From Sandaracinus amylolyticus (lineage in GTDB: Bacteria > Myxococcota_A > Polyangia > Polyangiales > Sandaracinaceae): DNA of 64,000 nucleotides. Below the pieces are notes generated by a model. It was not told where the DNA came from. It worked only from the letters and a program-made list of their open reading frames with translations, and did no database searches. The stretch lies in contig NZ_CP070225.1 in assembly GCF_021631985.1 (NCBI RefSeq), positions 6,262,001 to 6,326,000 of the forward strand. Reading direction: 5' to 3'. Position numbers and translations under genes: made by a program. Of the stretch, positions 17,557 through 25,647 are shown in pieces; position 1 is the stretch's first letter, and each line of letters opens with the position of its first letter.

Positions 17557-18437
17557 TCGAAGCGGTGATGATCTGGAACGAGCCCAACAACCTCTCTCAC
17601 TGGGACTTCCAGATGGATCCGGGCTGGAAGCAGTTCGCGACCATGACGAAGATGGCCGCGAGCGCGATCCGCGCCGAGCGCCCGTCGTTGCCCAAGGTGC
17701 TCGGTGGCATCTCGCCCATCGATCCGAACTTCATCAAGACGATGGCGAGCGAGGGAGTCGTCGACGCGGTCGACGTCATCGCGGTGCACGGCTTTCCGCT
17801 CGACTGGAACCACTGGCAGATCCACGAGTGGCCCGACAAGATCGCCGAGATCCGCGCGGTCACCGACAGACGCCTGTGGGTGAGCGAGGTCGGAGTCTCG
17901 ACGTTCGGCGCCGAGGAAGTGCAGGAGTTCGGACTGCTGCGCACGGCGGAGCTGCTGCGCGGCAAGGTCGAGCGGATCCACTGGTACTCGCTCTACGATC
18001 TCCCGCGAGCGTGGCCCGCGACGACACGCCATCGCGAGGCCGAGGGGTCCAGTTATTATCGCCACTTCTACATGGGTCTCCTGCGCGAGGACGGGACTCC
18101 GAAGCGCGCACTGAAGCACTTCCACACGCTCACGCCCGATCTCGGGATCTGTCAATGGTTCCACTTCGAGGATCATCGGCTCGAGCCCGCGGTGAAGTGG
18201 CTGAAGGAGCTGGGTGTCAAACACCTCCGCACCGGTCTCTCGTGGGCGGACTCCCACCGTCCGGATTGGGAGCGGTGGTTCGACAAGCAGATGAAGGCGC
18301 TCGAGGGATTCGAGACGACCATCACGTTCTGCTTCACGCCCGGCTCGCGCGGCCAGCGCGACGATCACACCAGTCCGCCCAAGGATCCCGCGGAATTCGC
18401 GGACTTCTGCGCGCGAATGGTGCGCCGCTACGCCTGA
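17553..18437 (+). CDS. Glycoside hydrolase, clan GH-A type, apparently circularly permuted
   Basis: 294 residues, beta-xylosidase-like. The acid/base motif WNEPN is at residues 8-12 and the presumed nucleophile E112 lies in WVSEVGVSTFG, about 100 residues on, as in GH39-type TIM barrels. Strand 8 (HWYSLYDLP) and the usual barrel end (LLREDGTPKRAL) come by residue 186. Residues about 205-294 then look like barrel strands 1-3: LKELGVKHLRTGLSW and DPAEFADFCARMVRRYA, which normally come just before WNEPN. GTG 17553 is supported by GGGAGGT at 17541-17547 and overlaps the methyltransferase stop. No signal peptide, so it acts in the cytoplasm. Confidence 0.78.
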   Translation: MIEAVMIWNEPNNLSHWDFQMDPGWKQFATMTKMAASAIRAERPSLPKVLGGISPIDPNFIKTMASEGVVDAVDVIAVHGFPLDWNHWQIHEWPDKIAEIRAVTDRRLWVSEVGVSTFGAEEVQEFGLLRTAELLRGKVERIHWYSLYDLPRAWPATTRHREAEGSSYYRHFYMGLLREDGTPKRALKHFHTLTPDLGICQWFHFEDHRLEPAVKWLKELGVKHLRTGLSWADSHRPDWERWFDKQMKALEGFETTITFCFTPGSRGQRDDHTSPPKDPAEFADFCARMVRRYA

Positions 18438-19099
18438 TCGGCGCGCCGCAGGACGACGTATCGGAACCGGCGGCGCGGGCGGAAGCCGAGCCGCTCGTAG
18501 AGCGCGATCGCGCGCGCGTTGTCCGCGCGGACGTGGAGGAATGCCGAGGCGCCCGCGTGATGAATGCGCGCGAGTTGCTCGGACATCAGTCGCGCGGCGA
18601 GCCCGCGTCCGGCGTGCGCGGGATCGGTGCACACCACGCTGATCTCGATCATGCCGGGCAAGCGCAGCCGCTGACCGGCCATCGCGAGGAGACGCCCCTC
18701 GCCGTCACGCACACCGAGGAAGGTGCCGAGCTCGACGGTGCGCGGGCCGAAGGGGCCCGGGCGGGTGCGCTCCGCGAGCGCGACCATCGACGGCACGTCG
18801 CGCGGGCTCAGCACGTCGATGTCGGAGCTGCGCTCCGGCGTGGGCCCTTCGTGGATCATCTGGAGGAGCGGCGCGCCGTCGATCTCGCTCAGCGCCCGCG
18901 GCAGCGCGAGCGTCCCGTCGGCGAACACGCCGACGAGCTCGCCGTCGGAGAGCGAACGGGCGAGCGCACGCAGCGCCTCGTCGTCGCGAACCCCTGCGAG
19001 CGTCGTGATGGCCGGCGGAAAGCGCGCCGCATCGCCGTGACGCATCGCGAGGTGCGCCTGCTCGGTCGTGAGCGCGGACCAGATCGGGTTGTCGAGCAT
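18428..19099 (-). CDS. GNAT family N-acetyltransferase
   Basis: 223 residues. The C-terminal half carries the acetyl-CoA motif CTDPAHAGRGLAARLM (Q/R-x-x-G-x-G/A) and the terminal ALYERLGFRPRRRF signature of GNAT enzymes, similar to FR47-type proteins. The N-terminal half is poorly conserved. Substrate unknown. The stop overlaps the convergent glycosidase stop by ten bases, leaving no space for a terminator. Confidence 0.82.
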   Translation of the reverse strand: MLDNPIWSALTTEQAHLAMRHGDAARFPPAITTLAGVRDDEALRALARSLSDGELVGVFADGTLALPRALSEIDGAPLLQMIHEGPTPERSSDIDVLSPRDVPSMVALAERTRPGPFGPRTVELGTFLGVRDGEGRLLAMAGQRLRLPGMIEISVVCTDPAHAGRGLAARLMSEQLARIHHAGASAFLHVRADNARAIALYERLGFRPRRRFRYVVLRRADQA

Positions 19100-19154
19100 G
19101 TGTGGCCCTGCCGGCGCGTGCGGCGAGTCGCACTCCGCGCCTTGCGATCGAACG

Positions 19155-19604
19155 TCAGGAACGGGCGCGCGGGAAGAGCGCGCAGGTGGCGGTGCCGTGG
19201 GCGAGCAGCCTTCCCTCGCGATCGACGAGCTCGCCGCTCGCGGTCGCGAGCGCGCGCCCGCGGTGCACGATGCGCGCTTCGCAGCGCACGCGTCCGGTCT
19301 CGACGGTGATCGGCCGCACCAGGTGCACGCCGATCTGCACGGTGCCGTACGCGGTGTCGGCGTCGAGCACGCTCATCGCCGCGCTGCCGAGCGCGGAGTC
19401 GAGCAACGTGCACGCGTAGCCGCCGTGCACCGTGCCCATCGGGTTGGGCACGTGCGCGCCGGGCGTGCCCTCGAATGCCGCGAAGCCGTGGCGCGCCTCG
19501 ACGATGACGAAATCGAGCGTCTTGGAGATCGACGGCTGCGGGATCGTCCCTGCGACGATCGCTTCGAGCCAGGCGAGCCCGCTCGTGGTGGTGCGAGTGT
19601 CCAT
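19155..19604 (-). CDS. PaaI-type hotdog-fold thioesterase
   Basis: 149 residues, about the usual length of the family. The hotdog active-site region PNPMGTVHGGYACTLLDSAL contains the conserved HGG and the Asp used for thioester hydrolysis. It probably hydrolyses aromatic or acyl-CoA thioesters. ATG 19604 (MDTRTTT) is the natural start; longer readings run into the promoter. It is divergent from the HxlR regulator at 19691, which may control it. Confidence 0.82.
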   Translation of the reverse strand: MDTRTTTSGLAWLEAIVAGTIPQPSISKTLDFVIVEARHGFAAFEGTPGAHVPNPMGTVHGGYACTLLDSALGSAAMSVLDADTAYGTVQIGVHLVRPITVETGRVRCEARIVHRGRALATASGELVDREGRLLAHGTATCALFPRARS

Positions 19605-19635
19605 GCGGTGTGGAGTGCGCCGCAGGCCTCGTCGA

Positions 19636-19660
19636 GACCAGTACGGAATCCGGACCGGTC
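19636..19660. promoter_or_regulatory. Imperfect 25-bp dyad, candidate HxlR operator
   Basis: Two 12-base arms, GACCAGTACGGA and TCCGGACCGGTC, flank one base and pair except at two positions. It lies in the 86-base gap between the divergent thioesterase and HxlR genes, where HxlR regulators commonly bind. Confidence 0.4.
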
Positions 19661-19690
19661 TTCGCGCGCGCGGCGGCGTACGCTCGGGAC

Positions 19691-20380
19691 GTGCAGCGAT
19701 ACGGACAGTTCTGCGCGGTCGCACGCTCGCTCGAGCTCGTCGGCGAGCGCTGGACGCTCCTCGTGGTACGCGAGCTCTTGATGGGGAGCCGCCGCTTCGG
19801 CGAGATCCGCCGCGGGATCCCCCGCATCTCGCGCACGATGCTCACCGAGCGGCTGCGCGCGCTGACCGACGCGGGCGTGGTCGTGCGCGAGGGGCCGGAC
19901 GCGTTGCCGAGCTATCGGCTCACGCCCGCGGGCGAGGAGCTCGCCGAGGTCGTGCGCGCGCTCGGCGTGTGGGGCCAGCGGTGGGCGCGCGGCCCGCTCG
20001 ATCGCGACGAGCTCGACGAGGCGCCGCTCCTCTGGGACGTGCAGCGCCGCGTGAACGAAGACGCGCTCCCCGACACGCCGGTCGTCGTGCGCTTCGAGCT
20101 CACCGACGTGCCCGCGCGGCGGCGCGTGCACTACCTCCTGCTGCGGCGCGGTGAGGTGAGCGTCTGCGACGACAACCCCGGGCTCGACGTCGAGGTCCGC
20201 GTGCGCAGCGATCGACGCACGCTGATCGGCTGGTGGCGCGGCGATCTCACGTGGCGTCGCGCGCTCGCGTCGGGCGCGCTGACCATCGAGGGCCCGCGCG
20301 CCCTGGTGCGCGCGTTCCCCGAGTGGTTCCACCGCTACGCGTTCGCCGGCGTCGCGCCCGCGGGCGAGAAGAGCGCGTGA
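19691..20380 (+). CDS. HxlR family transcriptional regulator with C-terminal lipid-pocket-like domain
   Basis: 229 residues. Residues 1-95 form the winged helix of HxlR proteins: FCAVARSLELVGERWTLLVV, then FGEIRRGIPRISRTMLTERLRAL for recognition. The remaining 130 residues resemble the SCP2-like ligand pocket found in longer HxlR proteins (WWRGDLTWRRALASGALTIEG). It probably senses a hydrophobic ligand and controls the divergent thioesterase and itself. GTG 19691 is chosen as the start because the domain begins at once; an upstream start at 19610 would enter the neighbour. Confidence 0.83.
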   Translation: MQRYGQFCAVARSLELVGERWTLLVVRELLMGSRRFGEIRRGIPRISRTMLTERLRALTDAGVVVREGPDALPSYRLTPAGEELAEVVRALGVWGQRWARGPLDRDELDEAPLLWDVQRRVNEDALPDTPVVVRFELTDVPARRRVHYLLLRRGEVSVCDDNPGLDVEVRVRSDRRTLIGWWRGDLTWRRALASGALTIEGPRALVRAFPEWFHRYAFAGVAPAGEKSA

Positions 20381-21787
20381 TCACGCCGGCGGTACGCCGC
20401 CGCCGGGCGGCGGATCGCTCGGCCTCCAGCCGTAGCTCTTCAGCTTCGTGTAGAGCGTCTTGCGATCGACCTTGAGGATCTCGGCGGCACGCGTGCGGTT
20501 GCCGCCGACCGCCTCGATCACGCGCAGGATGTAGCGGCGCTCGATCTCGTCGAGCGGCAGGAGCTCGTTCGGATCGTCGGCCGCGACGAGCACGTGCGAG
20601 CGCGTGAACGCCTGGATCTTCTCGGGCAGGTCCGCGACCGTGACGTCGTCGTACTCCGCGAGCGCGACCGCGCGCTCCATCGCGTTCATCAGCTCGCGCA
20701 CGTTGCCCGGCCAGTCGTACGCGAGGAGCTTGCGCGCCGCCTCGGGCGCGATGCCGCGCACCGGCTTGCCGCTGCGCTGCGCGATGCGCTTGAGCGCGTG
20801 GTTCGCGATCAGCAGCACGTCGGATCCACGCTCGCGCAGCGCGGGCAGGCGCACCTGCAGCACGTTGAGGCGGTAGTAGAGATCGTCGCGGAACTCGCCG
20901 TCGGCCACGCGCGACTCGAGGTCGCGATGGGTCGCGCTCACGATGCGCGCGTCGAACGCGACCTCGCGATCGCTGCCGACCGGCCGCACCGTGTGCTCCT
21001 GCAGCGCGCGCAAGAGCTTCGCCTGGAGCGCGAGCGGCATCTCGGCGATCTCGTCGAGGAAGAGCGTGCCTCCGCTCGCCTCGACGAAGAGCCCGGCGCG
21101 CGGCGCGCGTGCGTCGGTGAACGCGCCCTTGGTGTGCCCGAAGAGCTCGCTCTCGAGCAGCGCCTCGGGGAGCGCCGCGCAGTTCACCGCGACGAAGGGC
21201 CCCTCGGCGCGCGGGCTGCGCGCGTGGAGCGCGCGCGCGACGAGCTCCTTGCCGGTCCCGGTCTCGCCCGCGATCAGCACCGGCGCCTCGGAGCTCGCGA
21301 CGCGCTGGATCATCGCGAACACGCGCTGCATCGTCGCGTGCTCGCCGATCATCTCCTCGATGCCGGCGGGGGTGACGATGCCCTCGCGCAGGCGTCGCAC
21401 CTCGGCGCGCAGCGCGCGCAGCTCGGCGGCGCGCGTCACGCGGATCGCGAGCTCCTCGAGCTCGAAGGGCTTGGGCAGGAAGTCGTGGGCGCCGGCGCGG
21501 ATCGCGGCGATCGCGGTGTCGAGATCGCCGAACGCGGTGATCAGGATCACCGGCAGCTCGGGGCGACGCGCGACCAGGCGCTCGCAGAGCTCGAGGCCGG
21601 TCATGCCCCCGAGCCGCACGTCGGACACGACGGCGTCGTAGTCCTCGACCTCGACCGCGGCGAGCGCGTCGTTCGCGCTGCGCACGTGGCGCACCCCGAA
21701 CCCGCGGCGCCCGAGCTCCTTCACCAGGAGCGCGCCCATGGCGGGGTCGTCCTCGACGCAGAGAACGCGTGAGTGGCTTGCAGTCAT
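20381..21787 (-). CDS. NtrC-type sigma-54-dependent response regulator
   Basis: 468 residues in three parts. The receiver (1-120) has acidic residues VEDD and acceptor D56 in VSDVRLGG. The AAA+ domain (about 145-375) has Walker A GETGTGKE, the sigma-54 contact loop as GAFTDA rather than the classic GAFTGA (a common variant), and GGTLFLDEI. The C-terminal Fis-type helix-turn-helix reads NRTRAAEILKVDRKTLYTKL. It activates RNA polymerase-sigma-54 on phosphorylation, presumably by the divergent kinase 36 bases away. A Pro/Gly tail follows the helix-turn-helix. Confidence 0.92.
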   Translation of the reverse strand: MTASHSRVLCVEDDPAMGALLVKELGRRGFGVRHVRSANDALAAVEVEDYDAVVSDVRLGGMTGLELCERLVARRPELPVILITAFGDLDTAIAAIRAGAHDFLPKPFELEELAIRVTRAAELRALRAEVRRLREGIVTPAGIEEMIGEHATMQRVFAMIQRVASSEAPVLIAGETGTGKELVARALHARSPRAEGPFVAVNCAALPEALLESELFGHTKGAFTDARAPRAGLFVEASGGTLFLDEIAEMPLALQAKLLRALQEHTVRPVGSDREVAFDARIVSATHRDLESRVADGEFRDDLYYRLNVLQVRLPALRERGSDVLLIANHALKRIAQRSGKPVRGIAPEAARKLLAYDWPGNVRELMNAMERAVALAEYDDVTVADLPEKIQAFTRSHVLVAADDPNELLPLDEIERRYILRVIEAVGGNRTRAAEILKVDRKTLYTKLKSYGWRPSDPPPGGGVPPA

Positions 21788-21823
21788 GGCGCCGCCGAGA
21801 TGGTAACAGTCGTATCCAGTCGC

Positions 21824-23269
21824 ATGCAGATCGCCACCCGCCTCTGGCTCACGCTGCTCGTCACCATGTCGACCGTGCTCGTCGTCGGCGTCATGTTGCG
21901 CGTGCAGGAGGAACAGCGGCTCCTGCTCGAGGTCACGCTGCGCGATCGCCGGTTCTTCGCGCACGCGTTGCACGCCGCGATCACCCGCGATCGCAGCGGC
22001 GCCGATCCGCTCGACGAAGCGCGCCGCATGCTGGATCGCGAGGAGGTCGCGGCCGCGCACATCGTCGCGCGCCTGGTCTCTCTCGAGAGCCGGTCGCACC
22101 TGCGCTCGCCCGCGCTGCCGGCGCGCGAGATCGCGCCGCTGCTGCGCGGCGAGGTCGTCGTGGGCGTGCACGGGGGCGAGGTCCTCACGTACATCCCGCT
22201 CGACACCACGGGCGGGGTCGCGATCGAGCTCGCGGAGCCGCAGGCGGTCAACGAGCTGCTCGAGCGGATCGGGTGGTGGTCGCTGTTCACGCAGGCGCTC
22301 ACGCTCGCGATGCTCGAGGCGCTGGTCACGTGGGGCCTCGTGCGCTGGCTCGTCGGGCGCCCTCTCGAGCGGCTCGCGCTGCTCGCGCGGCGCATCGGCA
22401 GCGGCGATCTCGACGCGCGATCCGAGCTCGCGACGAAGCCCGGCGACGTCGGCGTGCTCGCGGGCGAGATGAACCACATGGCCGAGCGCCTGCAGCACGC
22501 GCGCAAGCACATCGAGGAGGCCGACACCGAGCGCGTCGCCGCCCTCGAGCAGCTCCGCCACGCCGATCGGCTGCGCACCGTCGGACAGCTCGCATCGGCC
22601 CTCGCGCACGAGCTCGGCACGCCGCTCAACGTGGTCTCGGGGCACGCGCGCATCATCGAGCAGGACGATCGTGTGCCCGACGATGCGCGCGCCAGCGCGC
22701 GCACCGTGCTCGAGCAGGCGAGCCGCATGGCGCGCATCATCCGCGACCTGCTGGACTTCGCGCGACGCCGCGGCGGACAGCCCGCGCCGCACGTCGTCGC
22801 GGAGATCGCGCGCCACGCAGCGGACACGCTCGCGCCGCTCGCGCGGCGACAGCGCGCGATCATCGACGTCGAGGCGCGCACGCCCGACACGAAGGTGCGC
22901 GTCGACGCGCAGCAGATCCTGCAGGTGCTGACGAACCTGATCACGAACGCGCTGCAGGCGATGCCCGAGGGCGGGCCGGTGCGCATCGTGGTCGAGCAGC
23001 GCGAGGTCGTCCCGCCGACCGGCGTGCACGCGAAGGGCGGACGGTACGCATCGATCGCGGTGATCGACACCGGCACCGGCATCGCGCCCGAGGATCTACC
23101 GCACCTCTTCGAGCCGTTCTTCACGCGGAAGGGCGAGGGCGAGGGCACGGGCATCGGACTGCCGGTGGTCGAGGGCATCGTGCGCGAGCACGGCGGATGG
23201 GTCGCGGTCGAGAGCGAGCCGGGGCGCGGGAGCAAGTTCGAGGTGTTCCTCCCGCTCCACGAGCCGTGA
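21824..23269 (+). CDS. Membrane sensor histidine kinase partner of the NtrC-type regulator
   Basis: 481 residues. A membrane helix at about 5-28 (LWLTLLVTMSTVLVVGVML), a periplasmic domain of about 125 residues, a second helix near 150-175, then a HAMP-like linker (GRPLERLALLARRIGSGDLD). HisKA has H262 in ALAHELGTPLN, and the HATPase has NLITNALQAM, DTGTGI and GTGIGLPVVEG. This is the layout of NtrB/ZraS-like kinases that serve sigma-54 regulators. ATG 21824 (MQIATRLW) is selected because it places the signal anchor at the N-terminus. Confidence 0.9.
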   Translation: MQIATRLWLTLLVTMSTVLVVGVMLRVQEEQRLLLEVTLRDRRFFAHALHAAITRDRSGADPLDEARRMLDREEVAAAHIVARLVSLESRSHLRSPALPAREIAPLLRGEVVVGVHGGEVLTYIPLDTTGGVAIELAEPQAVNELLERIGWWSLFTQALTLAMLEALVTWGLVRWLVGRPLERLALLARRIGSGDLDARSELATKPGDVGVLAGEMNHMAERLQHARKHIEEADTERVAALEQLRHADRLRTVGQLASALAHELGTPLNVVSGHARIIEQDDRVPDDARASARTVLEQASRMARIIRDLLDFARRRGGQPAPHVVAEIARHAADTLAPLARRQRAIIDVEARTPDTKVRVDAQQILQVLTNLITNALQAMPEGGPVRIVVEQREVVPPTGVHAKGGRYASIAVIDTGTGIAPEDLPHLFEPFFTRKGEGEGTGIGLPVVEGIVREHGGWVAVESEPGRGSKFEVFLPLHEP

Positions 23270-23279
23270 TCGCGCGCAC

Positions 23280-23861
23280 TCAATGCACCACCCGGCCGAG
23301 GCCATCGGACGCGTCGATCGCGTCGAGACGGCGCGGCGGGGCGACACCGAGCGGACGATGATCGCGGCACCACGGCCAGGTCACGTCGGGCGAGCGACGC
23401 AGCGACTCGCACACCGCGCAGCGCTTCACTGCGAAGGGGCGCGCGTCGAGCTCGAGGCGCTCGCCCGCGACGAGCACCGAGAACGGCGCGTAGGGATCCT
23501 CGCCGAGCTCGCCCCAGAGCCCCGGCGCGGCGTGCCACCGCCCGCGCGCACCGAGCACGATCGTGTCGGCGCCGACCTCGAACGCGAGCCGCCGCATCTC
23601 GTGGCGCACGCGTCCGGCGCGCACGTGCGCCCACGCCGGGCGCGTCGGCACGTGGGCTGCGACCTGCGAGACGACGTCGGCGATCGCCTCGGGCACCGCG
23701 TGGAGCATCGCCTCGTCGCGCGCGAGATCGGGAGGGAGCACGTGCACCACGTGGAGCTGCGAGGCGCACCCGGTGCGCAACATCGCGAGCGCGTGGCGGA
23801 GCGCGCGCGCCGACGACGAGCGGAAGTCGATGCCGACGACGAGCGAGCTCTCGTTGGTCAT
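23280..23861 (-). CDS. Universal stress protein family
   Basis: 193 residues. The Usp fold runs over about 1-130: LVVGIDFRSSSARALRHAL at the N-terminus, ADTIVLGARGR at the nucleotide-binding loop, then PFSVLVAG. The last 60 residues contain a CxxC-like pair (VKRCAVCESLRR) and another Cys (WPWCRDHRP), so a small metal or redox site is possible. The ATG overlaps the stop of the SulP gene, so it is translated with the transporter and may regulate or protect it. Confidence 0.8.
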   Translation of the reverse strand: MTNESSLVVGIDFRSSSARALRHALAMLRTGCASQLHVVHVLPPDLARDEAMLHAVPEAIADVVSQVAAHVPTRPAWAHVRAGRVRHEMRRLAFEVGADTIVLGARGRWHAAPGLWGELGEDPYAPFSVLVAGERLELDARPFAVKRCAVCESLRRSPDVTWPWCRDHRPLGVAPPRRLDAIDASDGLGRVVH

Positions 23862-25474
23862 GCGACCTCCAGCACCTTCCTCCGTGCCGCGAGCGGATGC
23901 TCGGAGAGCCCCTCGTGCGCGTCGAGCCCGATCACCTCGAGCTGCCGCCCGACGAGGTTCCACTCGTCCATCAGCTCGTGCAGCCGCTCCATCACCGTGT
24001 GATCGACGATGTGCGTGCCCGAGAGATCGATCACCACCGCGCGCTGCGGTGCGACGTTCGCGAGGTGCCGCTTGATCGTGAGGAAGTTCGAGAAGACCGC
24101 GGCCTGCGCGACGCGCAGCGTCGTCGTCTCGCCCTCCTCGATCACCTCGACGTGAGGGCGCAGCACGTTCCGCAGCGGCATGCCGTTGCGCCAGTGCAGC
24201 GCGGTCTTCACCAGGATCCCCGCGAACACGCCGACGAGCAGATCGGTCGCGAGCGTGACGAAGAGCGTCGAGCCGAAGATCACCATCTGCTCGCGCCCGA
24301 TGCGCCACGTCTTCGCGAACTCCTTCGGCGAGGCGAGGCGGAAGCCCGTGTAGACGAGCATCGCGGCGAGCGCGGCGAGCGGGATGCGCTGGAGCAGCCA
24401 GGGCGCCGCCGACACGAAGAGCAGCAGGAAGATGCCGTGCGAGAAGTTCGCGACGCGGGTGCGCGCGCCGTTGTTCACGTTCGCCGAGCTGCGGACGATC
24501 TCGGAGATCATCGGCAGGCCGCCGATCATGCCGGCGATCACGTTGCCGATGCCGGTCGCGAGCAGATCGCGATCGAGGTCGCTCTTGCGCTTCAGCGGGT
24601 CGAGCGAGTCGACTGCCTTCGCGCTGAGCAGCGACTCGATCGAGCCGACGAGCGCGAACATCACGATGTAGCGGATCGACGTCGCGTCGAACGCGCTCGA
24701 GAAGTCGGGGAGCGTGATCGCGGAGAGGAGGCTCCCGGGCAGTCGCACCAGGAAGCTCGGGCCGACGACGTAGTCGTGCGACTGGAACTGGTAGTGGTGC
24801 TCGTGACCGAGGTCGAAGTACGAGCCGAGCGCCATCGCGATCACGACCACGACCAGCGGCGGCGGGACCTTCTTCACCCATGCCCATGGCAGCATCGGCA
24901 TGCCGAAGAGCACGATCAGCGAGAGTGTCCCGATCACGACGATCTCGGGGTTCATCGCGAGGAGGCTCTCGGGGATGCGCGCGAGGAGCTCGAGCGGCTC
25001 GCCGGAGACGCCGGGCACGCCGAGCATCACGTGCACCTGCTTGGCGATGATGATGACGCCGATCGCCGCGAGCATTCCGTGCACGACCGACGAGGGGAAG
25101 AGGTCGCCGAGCGCGCCGGCGCGCACGAGCGAGAAGACGATCTGGATCACGCCCGCGATCACGATCGTCGCGAGGGCGCGTCGATAGCCGAGCACGGGAT
25201 CGCCGGCGCCGAGGTCCTGGACCGCGCCGAGCGCGATCACGATGAGGCCCGCGGCGGGGCCCTTGATCGTCAGCGGCGCGCTGCCGAAGAACGTCGCGAT
25301 GACGCCTCCGACGATCGCGGTGAGGATGCCGGCGACCGGCGGGAAGCCGCTCGCCATCGAGATGCCGAGGCAGAGCGGTAGAGCGATGAGGAAGACGAGG
25401 AAGCCGGAGACGACGTCCGCGCGCCACGTCTCGCGGAGGCCGGCGAGCCCTTCGGCGGGTGCTCTCGTGTGCAT
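23858..25474 (-). CDS. SulP family anion transporter with STAS domain
   Basis: 538 residues. About twelve or more hydrophobic helices cover 20-420, beginning LVFLIALPLCLGISMASGF, with the SulP signature region GLIVIALG and GLPMISEIVRSSANVNNGA. Residues about 440-538 form a STAS domain (AVVIDLSGTHIVDHTVMERL). SulP proteins move sulfate or bicarbonate with H+ or Na+. Position beside the DAB operon favours bicarbonate, but this is inference. It is divergent from dabA across the 25475-25647 region and leads the universal stress gene. Confidence 0.88.
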   Translation of the reverse strand: MHTRAPAEGLAGLRETWRADVVSGFLVFLIALPLCLGISMASGFPPVAGILTAIVGGVIATFFGSAPLTIKGPAAGLIVIALGAVQDLGAGDPVLGYRRALATIVIAGVIQIVFSLVRAGALGDLFPSSVVHGMLAAIGVIIIAKQVHVMLGVPGVSGEPLELLARIPESLLAMNPEIVVIGTLSLIVLFGMPMLPWAWVKKVPPPLVVVVIAMALGSYFDLGHEHHYQFQSHDYVVGPSFLVRLPGSLLSAITLPDFSSAFDATSIRYIVMFALVGSIESLLSAKAVDSLDPLKRKSDLDRDLLATGIGNVIAGMIGGLPMISEIVRSSANVNNGARTRVANFSHGIFLLLFVSAAPWLLQRIPLAALAAMLVYTGFRLASPKEFAKTWRIGREQMVIFGSTLFVTLATDLLVGVFAGILVKTALHWRNGMPLRNVLRPHVEVIEEGETTTLRVAQAAVFSNFLTIKRHLANVAPQRAVVIDLSGTHIVDHTVMERLHELMDEWNLVGRQLEVIGLDAHEGLSEHPLAARRKVLEVA

Positions 25475-25555
25475 GCGGGCCGGCGCTCAGCAGTGCTCGT
25501 GCCACGCCCGGATCTGCAACGAACCCGTGCAGATACGGTTAAGTCGGAGGCTGGT

Positions 25556-25598
25556 TTCCCGGGGAGGTTCTCCCCGCGGGGGAGGATCTCCCCGGGAA
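25556..25598. promoter_or_regulatory. Tandem GGGGAG-N3-CTCCCC dyads in a larger palindrome
   Basis: Two 15-base dyads, 25561-25575 and 25579-25593, each reading GGGGAG, three bases, CTCCCC, lie 18 bases apart centre to centre. The whole block is bounded by TTCCC and GGGAA, so 11-base outer arms are also perfectly complementary. It lies between the divergent SulP gene and dabA, about 50 bases before the dabA ATG. It could be a pair of operator sites or a leader hairpin. Confidence 0.5.
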
Positions 25599-25647
25599 CG
25601 TGCTCGCGATCCTGCGGAGAACACGAGCAAACGTGCGGGCACGATCG

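Noticed and set aside
20381..23029. Upstream extension of the response regulator to 882 residues
   Set aside because: The extension is antisense to the partner kinase; the receiver domain begins at ATG 21787.
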